The translations under genes were made by a program, and so were the position numbers. Shown here piece by piece: positions 23,876 to 32,194 of a DNA stretch of 64,000 bases. Within the stretch, counting starts at the first letter, position 1; each line of letters starts with the position of its first letter. Origin of the DNA: Chloroflexus sp. (GTDB taxonomy: Bacteria; Chloroflexota; Anaerolineae; Anaerolineales; Villigracilaceae); contig DYHT01000002.1 in the NCBI GenBank assembly GCA_020723995.1, positions 1 through 64,000 of the forward strand, in the 5' to 3' direction. Under the pieces are notes generated by a model that made no database searches, was not told where the DNA came from, and saw only the letters and a list, made by a program, of their open reading frames with translations.

Positions 23876-25972
23876 TCACTTGAGGATCTGGAATAGATTA
23901 CTGTAATCATCCGTCCACAAGCGGATGGATGTGCTGTAATCGCCCAATGGCGTAATCGCGCCGACAATCGCCGGTTGGTCGAGCAGCGCCGGATCACGCG
24001 CCAGCAGCATCCAGATTGAACGGTAACCGCGCACCCCATCACCCATGGATTCGACCAGTACCCGGCTCAGGTTGTAGACATCCGCCAATTGCCAGATGAC
24101 GGGCTGAAGGTCGAGGTGTTGATTGGTGATGTGAACTGCAAGTATACCCTCCGGACGAAGATGTCGCAGGTATAGTGCAAATGCCTCTCTGGTCACCAAA
24201 TGGACGGGGATCGAATCGCTGCTAAAAGTATCTAATACCAGGATGTCAAAGTCCTGAGGTTCGCCCGCCGCCAACTCCTTTTCGAGCGAAAGGCGCGCAT
24301 CCCCTGATATGACTGTCACCACTGCCCGGCTATCTGCCAGGAAAGAAAAATAACCGCCCTCCCCTTGCGCCAACCGGATGACCGCAGGATTGATCTCATA
24401 GAAACGATAAACATCGCCCGGCTGTCCGTAAGCCGCCAGAGTACCCACTCCCAACCCCAGTCCACCAACCCGCATCTGCTGCCCATATCGGGGATGATTC
24501 AAGATCGCCAGCCCCGCGCCACTTTCTTGTGTATAGTAGCTCGTGGGCAGGTCATGTTTATCGGCGGCTTCAAACTGAAACCCTTGCTGCGTGATGCCAT
24601 GCACCAGGCTGTAGGCGCGCAATTCAGGATCATGGGCGTTCATCTCTATTACCCGGATGACCCCATAGAAATTGCGTTCGGCGACCAGGGCATCCGAAAA
24701 TACACCGGAGATGTAGTAAACGGCGAAGATGACGAATGTCACTGCCACACTACCGAGCAGGGCGTTGTGGGTAAATTGTTTTCTGGGAATGTATCCAGTG
24801 GTCTTCTTGGGGAAAGATAAGATCACCAACAACAGCCAACATAATGCTATGCCAATCAATAACTCCCAGTATCCGCGAAACAGGTATGGGGCGATAAGGT
24901 TGACGAAAATTCCACCCAGCGCGCCGCCGAAGGAAACCATCAAATAAAAGGTGGTCAGGTGCTTGGTTGCAGGTTTGAGGTTGAACAGTTCCCCATGACA
25001 GATCATGCAACTCACGAATAAGAGGGCGCTATAGATCGCAATCTGCAGGATTAAGTTCACTAAAGGCTGAAGTAAAACCCAGGCAAAACCTGCGCTCAAA
25101 ATCAGCAGAAGCAGGCTATAGACAGGCCGCGCATACCAGCGCTCATTTGAAAAAGTAAGAATAAAAGAAAGCAGGTAGATCGTCAGCGGCAGCACCCACA
25201 AGAATGGGATCACGGCCACTTCCTGGGAAATTTGACTGGTTGTAGCCAGGAGCATGATCGCAGCACAGGCGCTCAACGTAATCCATAGCAGGCGCAGACG
25301 GAGCGACGGGCGCGCCACCCCGGGCTTGTCCTGTGATCCCGAAGCCTGGCTGCTGGCTGAATCCTTTGCCCGTAAGACACGCACTGCCCCGTAACCGGCC
25401 AGCAGCACGAAAAGCACGTATCCAAGCGACCAGATTCGCCCTTGCCAGCGCAGGGTCAAGAGCGGCTCAACTAAGATCGGATAACTGACCAATGCCAACA
25501 GAGAGCCGAGGTTCGAGAGGGCATACAGGCGATATGGCGAACGTCCCGGAAATTTACGGTTGAACCACGCCTGCATGAGCGGACCATTGGTTGATAACAA
25601 AAAATACGGCAGCCCTACCGCAACTGCCAGAAGCTTGAAAATATTCCCAACCGGAAAATCAACGCTTTCAGGTTTCCAACTCGCCCCGGGCGTGATCGGC
25701 GACGGCCAAAGCACGCCAAGAGCCAGGATTATGGTCAGGGATACTGCGACCAGCGCCAGGTGGATGATCCCCTGGCAGATGCTTCGAAAACGGGCGATCA
25801 ACCAGTAAGCATAGGCATATCCCCCCGTGAGTAAAGTCTGGAAGAAGAGCATAGCCGTGGACCAGACAGCCGGCGTGCCGCCGAACCAGGGTAAAATGAA
25901 TCGTCCGATCATCGGTTGGACTTGAAAGAGCAAAAATGCAGACAAAAAAACGCTGGCAGCAAAGTAGAGCAT
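23876..25972 (-). CDS. Membrane-fused spermidine-synthase-like protein
   Basis: 698 residues. Residues about 1-430 hold ten or more membrane helices resembling the transporter-like domain that often precedes spermidine synthase domains. Residues about 435-698 form a SpeE-like Rossmann domain (MRVGGLGLGVGTLAAYG, YRFYEINPAVI, DILVLDTFSSDSIPVHL, TREAFALYLRHLRPEGILAV). The usual polyamine-binding residues were not checked, so aminopropyl transfer is not certain. Family members in bacteria are widespread and mostly uncharacterised. The gene is monocistronic between two palindromes. Confidence 0.88.
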   Translation of the reverse strand: MLYFAASVFLSAFLLFQVQPMIGRFILPWFGGTPAVWSTAMLFFQTLLTGGYAYAYWLIARFRSICQGIIHLALVAVSLTIILALGVLWPSPITPGASWKPESVDFPVGNIFKLLAVAVGLPYFLLSTNGPLMQAWFNRKFPGRSPYRLYALSNLGSLLALVSYPILVEPLLTLRWQGRIWSLGYVLFVLLAGYGAVRVLRAKDSASSQASGSQDKPGVARPSLRLRLLWITLSACAAIMLLATTSQISQEVAVIPFLWVLPLTIYLLSFILTFSNERWYARPVYSLLLLILSAGFAWVLLQPLVNLILQIAIYSALLFVSCMICHGELFNLKPATKHLTTFYLMVSFGGALGGIFVNLIAPYLFRGYWELLIGIALCWLLLVILSFPKKTTGYIPRKQFTHNALLGSVAVTFVIFAVYYISGVFSDALVAERNFYGVIRVIEMNAHDPELRAYSLVHGITQQGFQFEAADKHDLPTSYYTQESGAGLAILNHPRYGQQMRVGGLGLGVGTLAAYGQPGDVYRFYEINPAVIRLAQGEGGYFSFLADSRAVVTVISGDARLSLEKELAAGEPQDFDILVLDTFSSDSIPVHLVTREAFALYLRHLRPEGILAVHITNQHLDLQPVIWQLADVYNLSRVLVESMGDGVRGYRSIWMLLARDPALLDQPAIVGAITPLGDYSTSIRLWTDDYSNLFQILK

Positions 25973-25994
25973 GGCGATATCCTTTTATAGAAAT

Positions 25995-26021
25995 GTAGGA
26001 CAAATTGGCAATTTGTCCCAC
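25995..26021. repeat. Palindromic element GTAGGACAAATTGG...
   Basis: GTAGGACAAATTGGCAATTT with the following GTCCCAC forms a near-perfect hairpin. The same element, with a perfect end (GTCCTAC), occurs at 49101-49127. A degenerate piece of the TGTCACCCTGA element (R1) lies nearby at about 26144-26193. Nothing else is seen between 26022 and 26230. Confidence 0.85.
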
Positions 26022-26230
26022 GCTTTACCGCCAAATATGGCGGTGATTCACGGCGATCCCAAAGACCCGCTTATTTTACAACAGAGGAGAACAAAAAAAC
26101 GAAGTAAAATAAAGCACGGTGTTCCCAAAAAACATTTCCCGCCTGTCACCCTGAACTGACGTACTGGGGCTCAGAAGAACAGCACTAGGGTGAAATTGCT
26201 CTCGCATTCGATAATTGACGGAGAAAAAAC

Positions 26231-27172
26231 ATGTCCGACTTTGCCATCCAAACCCAAGCCCTGACCAAAAACTACGCCTCCGTGCGCGCCCTGCGCGGTG
26301 TAGACTTGGAAGTCCATCAGGGTGAAATCTTCGGCTTCCTCGGCCCGAACGGGGCGGGGAAGACCACCACCATCCGCTGCCTGCTCGACCTGATCCACCC
26401 CAACGGCGGCAGGATTAGCGTACTGGGTCTCGATCCGCAGAAAGACCCGGTGGCGGTGCGCGCCCGCAGCGGGTACCTGCCCGGCGAACTGCGCATGGAA
26501 GAAAACTTCAGCGGTGAAGGTATCCTGCGCTATCTCAAAGCCCTGCGCGGCAACCAAACCGATTGGGACTACACCCGCCAAATCGCCGCCCGCCTGGATT
26601 TCGACCTGAAAACACTGGTCAAAAACCTTTCCAAAGGCAACAAGCAGAAACTGGGCGTCATCCAGGCGCTGATGCACCGCCCTGATCTGTTGCTGCTCGA
26701 TGAACCCACCGCCGGTCTCGACCCGCTGATGCAGCAGGAAGTGCTGAACATCATTCGCGCCGCCAGGGACGATGGAGCGACGGTTTTCTTCTCCTCACAC
26801 CTTATCCACGAAGTGGAAGTTATCGCTGACCGCGTTGGGATCATTCGTAATGGGAAGGTGGTCGAAGTGGCGCAGCCGTCCGCGCTGATCAACCGCTCCC
26901 TGCGGCAGGTGCGCATCCGCTTCAAGGAAAAGGTCAGCGAGCAGGAACTGACGCAGGTCCCGGGCGTCAGCCTGCTGGGCGGAGAAGACGGTCTCTCTGT
27001 CATCCTGAAGGTGGAGGGCGAGATGGACGCCCTCATCAAGGCCCTGGCGAAATATCCCGTCAGCAATTTCGAAACCGAGCGCCAGTCGCTGGAAGAAATC
27101 TTTATGACTTATTATGCGCAGCACTCTTCGAGCAAGAACAATCAAGTAGATGCTGCGCACGAGGAGGCCTGA
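26231..27172 (+). CDS. ABC transporter ATP-binding protein
   Basis: 313 residues. Walker A is GPNGAGKTT, the signature is NLSKGNKQKLG, Walker B is LLLLDEPTAGLDP, and the H-loop is in FFSSHLIHE. A C-terminal extension of about 90 residues follows, as in ABC-2 drug or antibiotic exporters. It ends one base before the start of the permease, whose ribosome binding site lies within this gene. It should drive export by the next protein; the substrate is unknown. Confidence 0.95.
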   Translation: MSDFAIQTQALTKNYASVRALRGVDLEVHQGEIFGFLGPNGAGKTTTIRCLLDLIHPNGGRISVLGLDPQKDPVAVRARSGYLPGELRMEENFSGEGILRYLKALRGNQTDWDYTRQIAARLDFDLKTLVKNLSKGNKQKLGVIQALMHRPDLLLLDEPTAGLDPLMQQEVLNIIRAARDDGATVFFSSHLIHEVEVIADRVGIIRNGKVVEVAQPSALINRSLRQVRIRFKEKVSEQELTQVPGVSLLGGEDGLSVILKVEGEMDALIKALAKYPVSNFETERQSLEEIFMTYYAQHSSSKNNQVDAAHEEA

Positions 27173-27173
27173 G

Positions 27174-28022
27174 ATGTTGACCGTATTCCGCTACTTTTTT
27201 GGGCGCGCCCGCGGCGCCATCCTGGGCTGGGGAATTACCCTGGCCCTGCTGGGACTGTACATGGTCGGTTTTTACGACACCCTGGCCGAACAGCGCGAGA
27301 TGCTCACGATGCTCATCCAACAATACCCGCCCGAATTAATGGCCTTCTTCGGCGGAGCGGCGGACCTGTTCACCCCAGCCGGGTACCTGAGCTTGGAATT
27401 CTTTTCCTATATACCGCTGGTGATTGGCATCTACGCCGTGCTGCTCGGCAGCGGGCTGCTCATCGGCGACGAGGAGAACGGCACGCTCGACCTGCTGCTG
27501 GCGCAGCCCATCAGCCGGACGGCGTTCTTCTGCGGGCGGCTGCTGGGCATGGCCGCCATCCTGGCCGCCATCCTGGGCATTGTCTGGATTGGGTTTGTGC
27601 TGGGTGAACGCGGCACCACAATGGACGTCGCCGCGCTCGACATGTTGTACCCGTTCATCACCTTGTTCGCAGTGCTTTTCATCTTTGCCACCTTTTCCCT
27701 GATGTTGAGCATGATCCTACCCTCGCGCACGCTGACCGCCACCCTGGGCGGCCTGCTCCTGTTTGTGAGTTACTTTATCAACTCGCTGGCGCAACTGGAT
27801 GAGAACCTGCGCGACCTCGCCGAATACCTGCCGCTGCGCTACTACCAGAGCGGCGCAGCCATCCACGGCCTGAACGGCGATTGGCTGCTCGGCCTGTTTG
27901 GTTTTGGGCTGCTGTTCGCCCTGCTGGCCTGGTTGCTCTTCCTGCAGCGCGATATCCGCGTCAGCGGCGAGGGGTCGTGGCGTATGCCATTCTTCAAAAC
28001 AGCAAGAAAGCAGCCGCGGTAA
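27174..28022 (+). CDS. ABC-2 type transporter permease
   Basis: 282 residues. The start at 27174 follows GAGGAGG (27161-27167). Six membrane helices are visible, and the segment GDEENGTLDLLLAQPISRTA is typical of ABC-2 permeases (the EE..GTL..LL motif). It forms a two-gene exporter with the ATPase upstream. An intrinsic terminator follows at 28096. Confidence 0.93.
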   Translation: MLTVFRYFFGRARGAILGWGITLALLGLYMVGFYDTLAEQREMLTMLIQQYPPELMAFFGGAADLFTPAGYLSLEFFSYIPLVIGIYAVLLGSGLLIGDEENGTLDLLLAQPISRTAFFCGRLLGMAAILAAILGIVWIGFVLGERGTTMDVAALDMLYPFITLFAVLFIFATFSLMLSMILPSRTLTATLGGLLLFVSYFINSLAQLDENLRDLAEYLPLRYYQSGAAIHGLNGDWLLGLFGFGLLFALLAWLLFLQRDIRVSGEGSWRMPFFKTARKQPR

Positions 28023-28095
28023 GCGCGTTCAATACTCCTGGCATAACGCTCATGGTTACATTACGAGTAATGAGTGATGAGTGATGTGCAAACAT

Positions 28096-28132
28096 AAAGG
28101 TCTGGATGACTGTGGAGTCATCCAGACCTTTT
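28096..28132 (+). terminator. Intrinsic terminator after the ABC exporter, bidirectional
   Basis: AAAGGTCTGGATGACT (28096-28111) pairs perfectly with the complementary arm 28116-28131 around a GTGG loop and is followed by TTTTATTT. On the minus strand the arm is preceded by the matching A-run, so it can also end the transcript of the gene at 28157-28690. A short TTACG satellite follows at 28136-28163. Confidence 0.93.
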
Positions 28133-28156
28133 ATTTGCGTTTTACGTTATTACGTT

Positions 28157-28690
28157 TTACGGATTAGCTTGCTGCGCCCAGCGGCCACCGCGCATCATGC
28201 CTGCGCCAACCGGCTGGCCTGTGCCGCCGCAATTGCCAAAGCCGAAGCCGTCCACTTGCCTCTCAGCCATGCGCTGGCTCATCCAGTCAGCTTGCTCTTG
28301 AGTTATGGCACCCGCCGCCACGGCTTTATCGAAGGCGGTCGAATGGACTTCGCTCAGCAAAGCCGGGATATCGGCCACAGCAACGCCCTGGTCGAGAGCG
28401 ATTTGGTACATAGTTGTGCCGCTCTGCAACAGTTCGTTGACCTGTGGGACGCTCAAGCCGACTTTGACGGAAAAGGCATCAACAACATAGGGATGCAGCG
28501 GGCCAGATTGTCCGCCTGGGATCATGCCCTGGCCGCCTCCGCTGCCCATCATCCCCATTCTGGGGGTCATACCGCCTCCATAACCGAAGGGTTGCGTTGG
28601 CGGCTGAGGTTCCTGGGCAAAGGCTACACCGGTGGCAAACACGCCAATGGCAACAGCCAACACCAGGGCAACTAATAAGGTCTTTTTCAT
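28157..28690 (-). CDS. Secreted Met/Gly-rich protein of unknown function
   Basis: 177 residues from the ATG at 28690 (AAAGGAG upstream). A clear signal peptide (MKKTLLVALVLAVAIGVFAT, cleaved near AFAQE) precedes a Gly/Met-rich stretch (GGGMTPRMGMMGSGGGQGMI). The middle is a helical region with a VPQVNELLQSGTTMYQIALD repeat-like segment, and a second short Gly/Met-rich end closes the protein. Met-rich runs can bind copper, but no metal role is shown. The leader upstream has TTCATGATTACTTTACATTC followed by ATG, a direct repeat with about 17-base spacing that could be a response-regulator site. Confidence 0.7.
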   Translation of the reverse strand: MKKTLLVALVLAVAIGVFATGVAFAQEPQPPTQPFGYGGGMTPRMGMMGSGGGQGMIPGGQSGPLHPYVVDAFSVKVGLSVPQVNELLQSGTTMYQIALDQGVAVADIPALLSEVHSTAFDKAVAAGAITQEQADWMSQRMAERQVDGFGFGNCGGTGQPVGAGMMRGGRWAQQANP

Positions 28691-28862
28691 CGTACACACT
28701 CCTTTAAGTGATATCTCCGTAGGGATTTATTGTGCTATCCCTATCGGGTTGTTCTGCCTAAAGGATAGCGCATGAATGTAAAGTAATCATGAAGAAACAG
28801 AAAAGATCATGCAAAGAATGCAAAGTTTGGATTGGCACGCCAAAGCGATGGGAAAGAATTTG

Positions 28863-29427
28863 TCATAAAAGCATGACTTCGTGCGCCACGTGCGGCTGCC
28901 CGGCGTAAGCGTAGCGGTTGATTGCGCCCAGTTCACAGCCCATTCGGGCGTAAAAGCGGCAGGCCGGGACATTGACGTTTTGCGTCTCGATTTTCATTTG
29001 CGTGCAACCCCGCGCCCGCGACCATTCGGCGGCTTGCATAAACAAGGCGTGCCCGATGCCCCGACCGCGCAACTCCGGCTGGACGCGGATATCCCACAGC
29101 ACAGATAAATCATGGCGGCCTTCGAGCATGTACACGCCGCTGGTATTGAAAGCCACTACCGCCCCGCCGACGGGACGGCCTTCATCACAACGCGAGAAAA
29201 AAGCCCCAGTTCGTCAGATCGAATTGCTTCGCCCATCGCTCTGGACCGCCTTCTTCAGTTGCATCGTAATCCTTGACATACGGCGCGACCGGCTGCTCCA
29301 CCAGCCGGAAGCCGCCCAGCCCGCCTCCGATAATCTCGACGCGGAAGATGGATGTCACCGTGAAGGCAATTGGGATTTGGGTGTATTGGGAGAGGAAACG
29401 GAGATCAGTTTCTTGTACTTCGATCAT
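28863..29427 (-). pseudogene. GNAT N-acetyltransferase with one frameshift
   Basis: The first part (from the ATG at 29427) reads to WGFF, where a run of six T on the coding strand (near 29197-29202) breaks the frame and gives a stop at 29185. With five T the frame continues through CDEGRPVGGAVVAFNTSGVY into the acetyl-CoA-binding motif VQPELRGRGIGHALF and the end at 28863. The joined protein of about 188 residues is a normal GNAT length. One-base homopolymer length is a common sequencing error, so the gene may be intact in the cell. Confidence 0.82.
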
Positions 29428-29507
29428 CGAAACGCCTTGGTTGGTAATCAATATGCTATAATAACACAAGATTTAGACATATATTGTGCCACTTAAAGGA
29501 GAACAAC

Positions 29508-29804
29508 ATGCTCCGAGCTATCCAATCCACAGACCTGCGGCGGCGCTCGCGCGAAATCCTCGACCGCGTGCGCTCCAAGAAAGAGGCGGTGGTCATCCAG
29601 AATTACACCACACCCCAAGCTGTCCTTATCCCCTACGAAGACTATAACGAGTTTCAAGCCTGGCGGTCAGCCAAAGAAAAGCGCGCCGTTTGGCTGGCGG
29701 AATTACAGCGCATCGCCGAAGGCGTGACTGCCCGCGCTTCCCTTTCCGAAGAAAAGGCGGAATACCTGGTTAACGAGGCAGTGCAGGCCACGCGGGGCAA
29801 ATGA
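29508..29804 (+). CDS. Phd/YefM-type antitoxin
   Basis: 98 residues. The start at 29508 follows AAAGGAG. The opening IQSTDLRRRSREILDRVRSK, then AVVIQNYTTPQAVLIPYEDY, is the Phd/YefM DNA-binding fold. It overlaps the PIN toxin gene by four bases (ATGA). A TATAAT at 29457-29462 is a plausible -10 element. Confidence 0.88.
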   Translation: MLRAIQSTDLRRRSREILDRVRSKKEAVVIQNYTTPQAVLIPYEDYNEFQAWRSAKEKRAVWLAELQRIAEGVTARASLSEEKAEYLVNEAVQATRGK

Positions 29805-30244
29805 TGCGCGTCGTGCTGGATACCAATTTTTGGGTCAGTTACCTCATCTCCCGCCGCCCGCCGATTGCCGATGTGATTGACATCCACCTGGCGCACGGCG
29901 ATTTCGAAGCCGTAACATCGCTCGTACTGCTGGAAGAGCTAGAGCGGGTACTACAGCATCCCAAACTACAACGCTATTACGACCCTGAAACCCGTTTGCG
30001 TTTTGTAGCCCTGGTCGCCGCGTTGAGCGAACTGGTTGACCTGCCCGAAAGCGTCCCCGCCATTTGCCGCCACCCGGCGGACGACTGGGTGATCGCCACC
30101 GCCGTTGCCGGAAATGCGCAATTCATCGTCAGCGGGAACAAGCATTTGCTAGAGTTGGGGCAAACTGGTAAAGTTGCCATCTTTTCGCCGAGGCAGTTTG
30201 TCGAATGGATTTCACGCAGTAATTTCGAGGAGGCGGTAAAATAG
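29801..30244 (+). CDS. PIN-domain toxin (COG1569 type)
   Basis: 147 residues. Acidic residues of the PIN nuclease are seen in VVLDTNFWVSYL, in LEELERVL, and in the C-terminal block PADDWVIATAVAGNAQFIVS with the HLLEL that closes the domain. It is probably an RNase held by the Phd-like partner upstream. The C-terminal block recurs as relics at 30881-31039 and 31817-31894, so the island contained further copies. Confidence 0.9.
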   Translation: MMRVVLDTNFWVSYLISRRPPIADVIDIHLAHGDFEAVTSLVLLEELERVLQHPKLQRYYDPETRLRFVALVAALSELVDLPESVPAICRHPADDWVIATAVAGNAQFIVSGNKHLLELGQTGKVAIFSPRQFVEWISRSNFEEAVK

Positions 30245-30258
30245 CATTGGAGGCCAAC

Positions 30259-30465
30259 ATGGAATCTTATGAAGTCTTGATTCGGCAATTGCCCCCTCAC
30301 CTGCAGCAGGAAGTTACCGACTTTATCGGCTTTCTGCTGGAACGTGAACATCAGAAACGGGGACGAACTCTGCGCCAGGATTGGGCAGGCGCGTTACGAG
30401 ACTATCGGAAGAGATACACTGCACTTGAATTGCAGAAAAAAGCGCTGGAATGGCGAGGGGATTGA
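30259..30465 (+). CDS. DUF2281 antitoxin-like protein
   Basis: 68 residues. The sequence LPPHLQQEVTDFIGFLLER is the DUF2281 signature, a small family normally found upstream of PIN toxins. The Lys/Arg-rich second half could bind the partner. It lies three bases before the next PIN gene. Confidence 0.83.
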   Translation: MESYEVLIRQLPPHLQQEVTDFIGFLLEREHQKRGRTLRQDWAGALRDYRKRYTALELQKKALEWRGD

Positions 30466-30468
30466 CTG

Positions 30469-30870
30469 ATGTTCCTGGTTGACACGAATGTTTGGCTCGA
30501 ACGGCTGCTCGATCAGGAACGTTCTGATGAAGTGGCTCGATTCCTCGAGCGGATTCCCAGTGACCAGTTATTCATCACTGATTTTTCCCTGCACTCTATC
30601 GGCGTGATCATGACGCGTCTCAAGCAATCAGAGGCGTTTGTGCACTTTGTGAACGATGTATTCGATTATGGCGCTGTTCGGCTCATTCATCTGATGCCGC
30701 AGGATTTGAAGCAAGTGGTTGAGAAGACCAAACAATTCCACCTTGATTTTGATGACGCTTATCAACTGGCAGCAGCGGAAAGACATAGATTGACTCTGAT
30801 AAGTTTCGACAGCGATTTCGACCGAACCGAACCAAAGCGGAAAACACCGGCGGAAATTCAGGCAGGGTAG
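30469..30870 (+). CDS. PIN-domain toxin
   Basis: 133 residues. The sequence MFLVDTNVWLERLL opens a PIN domain; further acidic positions lie in HLDFDDAYQLAAAE and LISFDSDFDRT. It pairs with the DUF2281 protein upstream as a VapBC-like module. Confidence 0.88.
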   Translation: MFLVDTNVWLERLLDQERSDEVARFLERIPSDQLFITDFSLHSIGVIMTRLKQSEAFVHFVNDVFDYGAVRLIHLMPQDLKQVVEKTKQFHLDFDDAYQLAAAERHRLTLISFDSDFDRTEPKRKTPAEIQAG

Positions 30871-30880
30871 GAAGGGATCA

Positions 30881-31039
30881 ATCCTGCCAATTGCCGATGC
30901 TTGGGTAATCGCCAGCGCGGTGACCGGAAATGCTGAATTCATCGTCAGTGGGAATCGGCATCTGCTCGAGTTGGAACGGGTTGGGAAAATAGAAATCCTT
31001 TCGCCGGGTCTGTTTCTGGAACAATTGAGCAAAACGTAA
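30881..31039 (+). pseudogene. C-terminal relic of a COG1569 PIN toxin
   Basis: The frame encodes ILPIADAWVIASAVTGNAEF, then IVSGNRHLLELERVGKIEIL and a stop at 31037-31039. It is close to the C-terminal half of the PIN protein at 29801-30244. No start or N-terminal half is present. Confidence 0.8.
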
Positions 31040-31081
31040 TGTATAATCAGGGAATGAAATCGAATGTGGTGAGGTGTTGAG

Positions 31082-31348
31082 ATGAAAAGAAAGACACAGG
31101 TCAAATTTTTAGGACGCTACATCGTTGCCGATCCTGAGATTTGCCACGGAAAACCAACGTTTCGTGGCACACGTATCTTCGTCGCGGATGTCTTGGAGAT
31201 GGTTGCCGATGGCCTGGCTTGGGAGACCATCATTGAGCAATGGCACGGCAGCATTTCAAAAGAGTCGATTGCAGAGGCGGTTAAATTGTCCAGTGAGGCG
31301 TTCTTGAAACATGCCGACGAATTTCGCTTGGAGCCGGTCGCTGCATGA
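31082..31348 (+). CDS. DUF433 antitoxin
   Basis: 88 residues. The sequence RYIVADPEICHGKPTFRGTR is the DUF433 signature (a small HTH-like family), usually partnered with DUF5615 proteins. It overlaps the next gene by four bases. Confidence 0.93.
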   Translation: MKRKTQVKFLGRYIVADPEICHGKPTFRGTRIFVADVLEMVADGLAWETIIEQWHGSISKESIAEAVKLSSEAFLKHADEFRLEPVAA

Positions 31349-31728
31349 ATATCCTTGATGAGAACATCCCCGAAGACCAGCGCAGTCAATTGCTGACTTG
31401 GGGCATCTCAGTTCATCAGGTGGGTTTTGATGTGTGGCGAAAGGGGATGAAAGACGAAGAAATCATCCCCTTTTTACATACACTCCGCGATACTTCATTC
31501 TTCACGCGCGACCTGGGATTCTACGAACGTAAACTCTCGCATCCTCGGTACTGCTTGGTATGTCTCGCCATAGAGAAAGACGAAGTTGCCGTTTTCGTGC
31601 GCCGTGTCTTGAATCATGCAGAACTCGATTCAAAAGCAAAGCGGATGGGCGTAGTGATGCGCGTTTTTCACGCAGGTTTTTCGCTTTGGCGACTGAAAGC
31701 CCAGAAGGAAGTTTACATTAACTGGTAA
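31345..31728 (+). CDS. DUF5615 PIN-like toxin
   Basis: 127 residues. The opening MNILDENIPEDQRSQL, the FFTRDLGFYER motif and the later CLVCLAIEKDE are typical of the DUF5615 PIN-like fold. With the DUF433 protein it forms the third complete toxin-antitoxin pair of the island. Confidence 0.88.
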   Translation: MNILDENIPEDQRSQLLTWGISVHQVGFDVWRKGMKDEEIIPFLHTLRDTSFFTRDLGFYERKLSHPRYCLVCLAIEKDEVAVFVRRVLNHAELDSKAKRMGVVMRVFHAGFSLWRLKAQKEVYINW

Positions 31729-31816
31729 GCGACGAACGCGCGAATTGTAAACACACGCACGCCGAAAACCCGCGTAATTCATCCTGCCAGAGGCGCTCAA
31801 AATTTCTCGTTGCAAG

Positions 31817-31894
31817 ACAGGTGTGGTAGGAAACGCGGAAGTCATCATAAGGAGGAAACGACATCTGCTTGAGTTTGAGCGGGTGGGGAAATGG
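31817..31894 (+). pseudogene. Short relic of a second PIN toxin C-terminus
   Basis: The frame encodes TGVVGNAEVIIRRKRHLLEF followed by ERVGKW, a decayed copy of the block TGNAEFIVSGNRHLLELERV found at 30881-31039. It lies in the 466-base gap before uvrB. Confidence 0.65.
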
Positions 31895-31930
31895 GTTGGT
31901 TCTACCCTTAGGAAAAACAGTTACCTGTGA

Positions 31931-32095
31931 GGCAGCTATCATCTGCAAGCCATCGAAACCTTCCGCGCGGCGCGCAAAATCGCCCCACATGCGGGCGTGG
32001 TCAAGCGCGTGTTGCGATTGTTCGATGAGTTGGTCAAATGCGATGAGGGGGGAATATTGAAAGATGTCCGCAAGGCGGCGGAGGGTGTGGAATAA
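31931..32095 (+). pseudogene. C-terminal relic of a TPR-like protein
   Basis: The frame encodes YHLQAIETFRAARKIAPHAG, then VVKRVLRLFDELVKC and a short tail to the TAA at 32093-32095. The first part has the helix pattern of a tetratricopeptide repeat. A TGA in the same frame lies just upstream, and no start is present. With the PIN relic and the element at 32100 it accounts for most of the gap 31729-32194. Confidence 0.55.
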
Positions 32096-32099
32096 TTTG

Positions 32100-32158
32100 C
32101 AGGGGCGACCCTTCACAATCAGCCGAAACGACTGATAAACCATGGCGGGTCGCCCCTG
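32100..32158. repeat. CAGGGGCGACCC...GGGTCGCCCCTG inverted-repeat element
   Basis: Perfect 12-base inverted ends (32100-32111 and 32147-32158) enclose 35 bases. This size and end sequence suggest a small palindromic, MITE-like element. A TTTACG satellite follows at 32162-32191 and abuts the uvrB stop. Confidence 0.88.
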
Positions 32159-32194
32159 TTGTCCTTTACGTTTCACGCATTACGTTTTACGGAT

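Noticed and set aside
30628-31104. Open frame on the minus strand through the toxin-antitoxin island
   Set aside because: It is the reverse of a PIN gene and its relic; its apparent similarity to other minus-strand frames comes from the duplicated PIN blocks.
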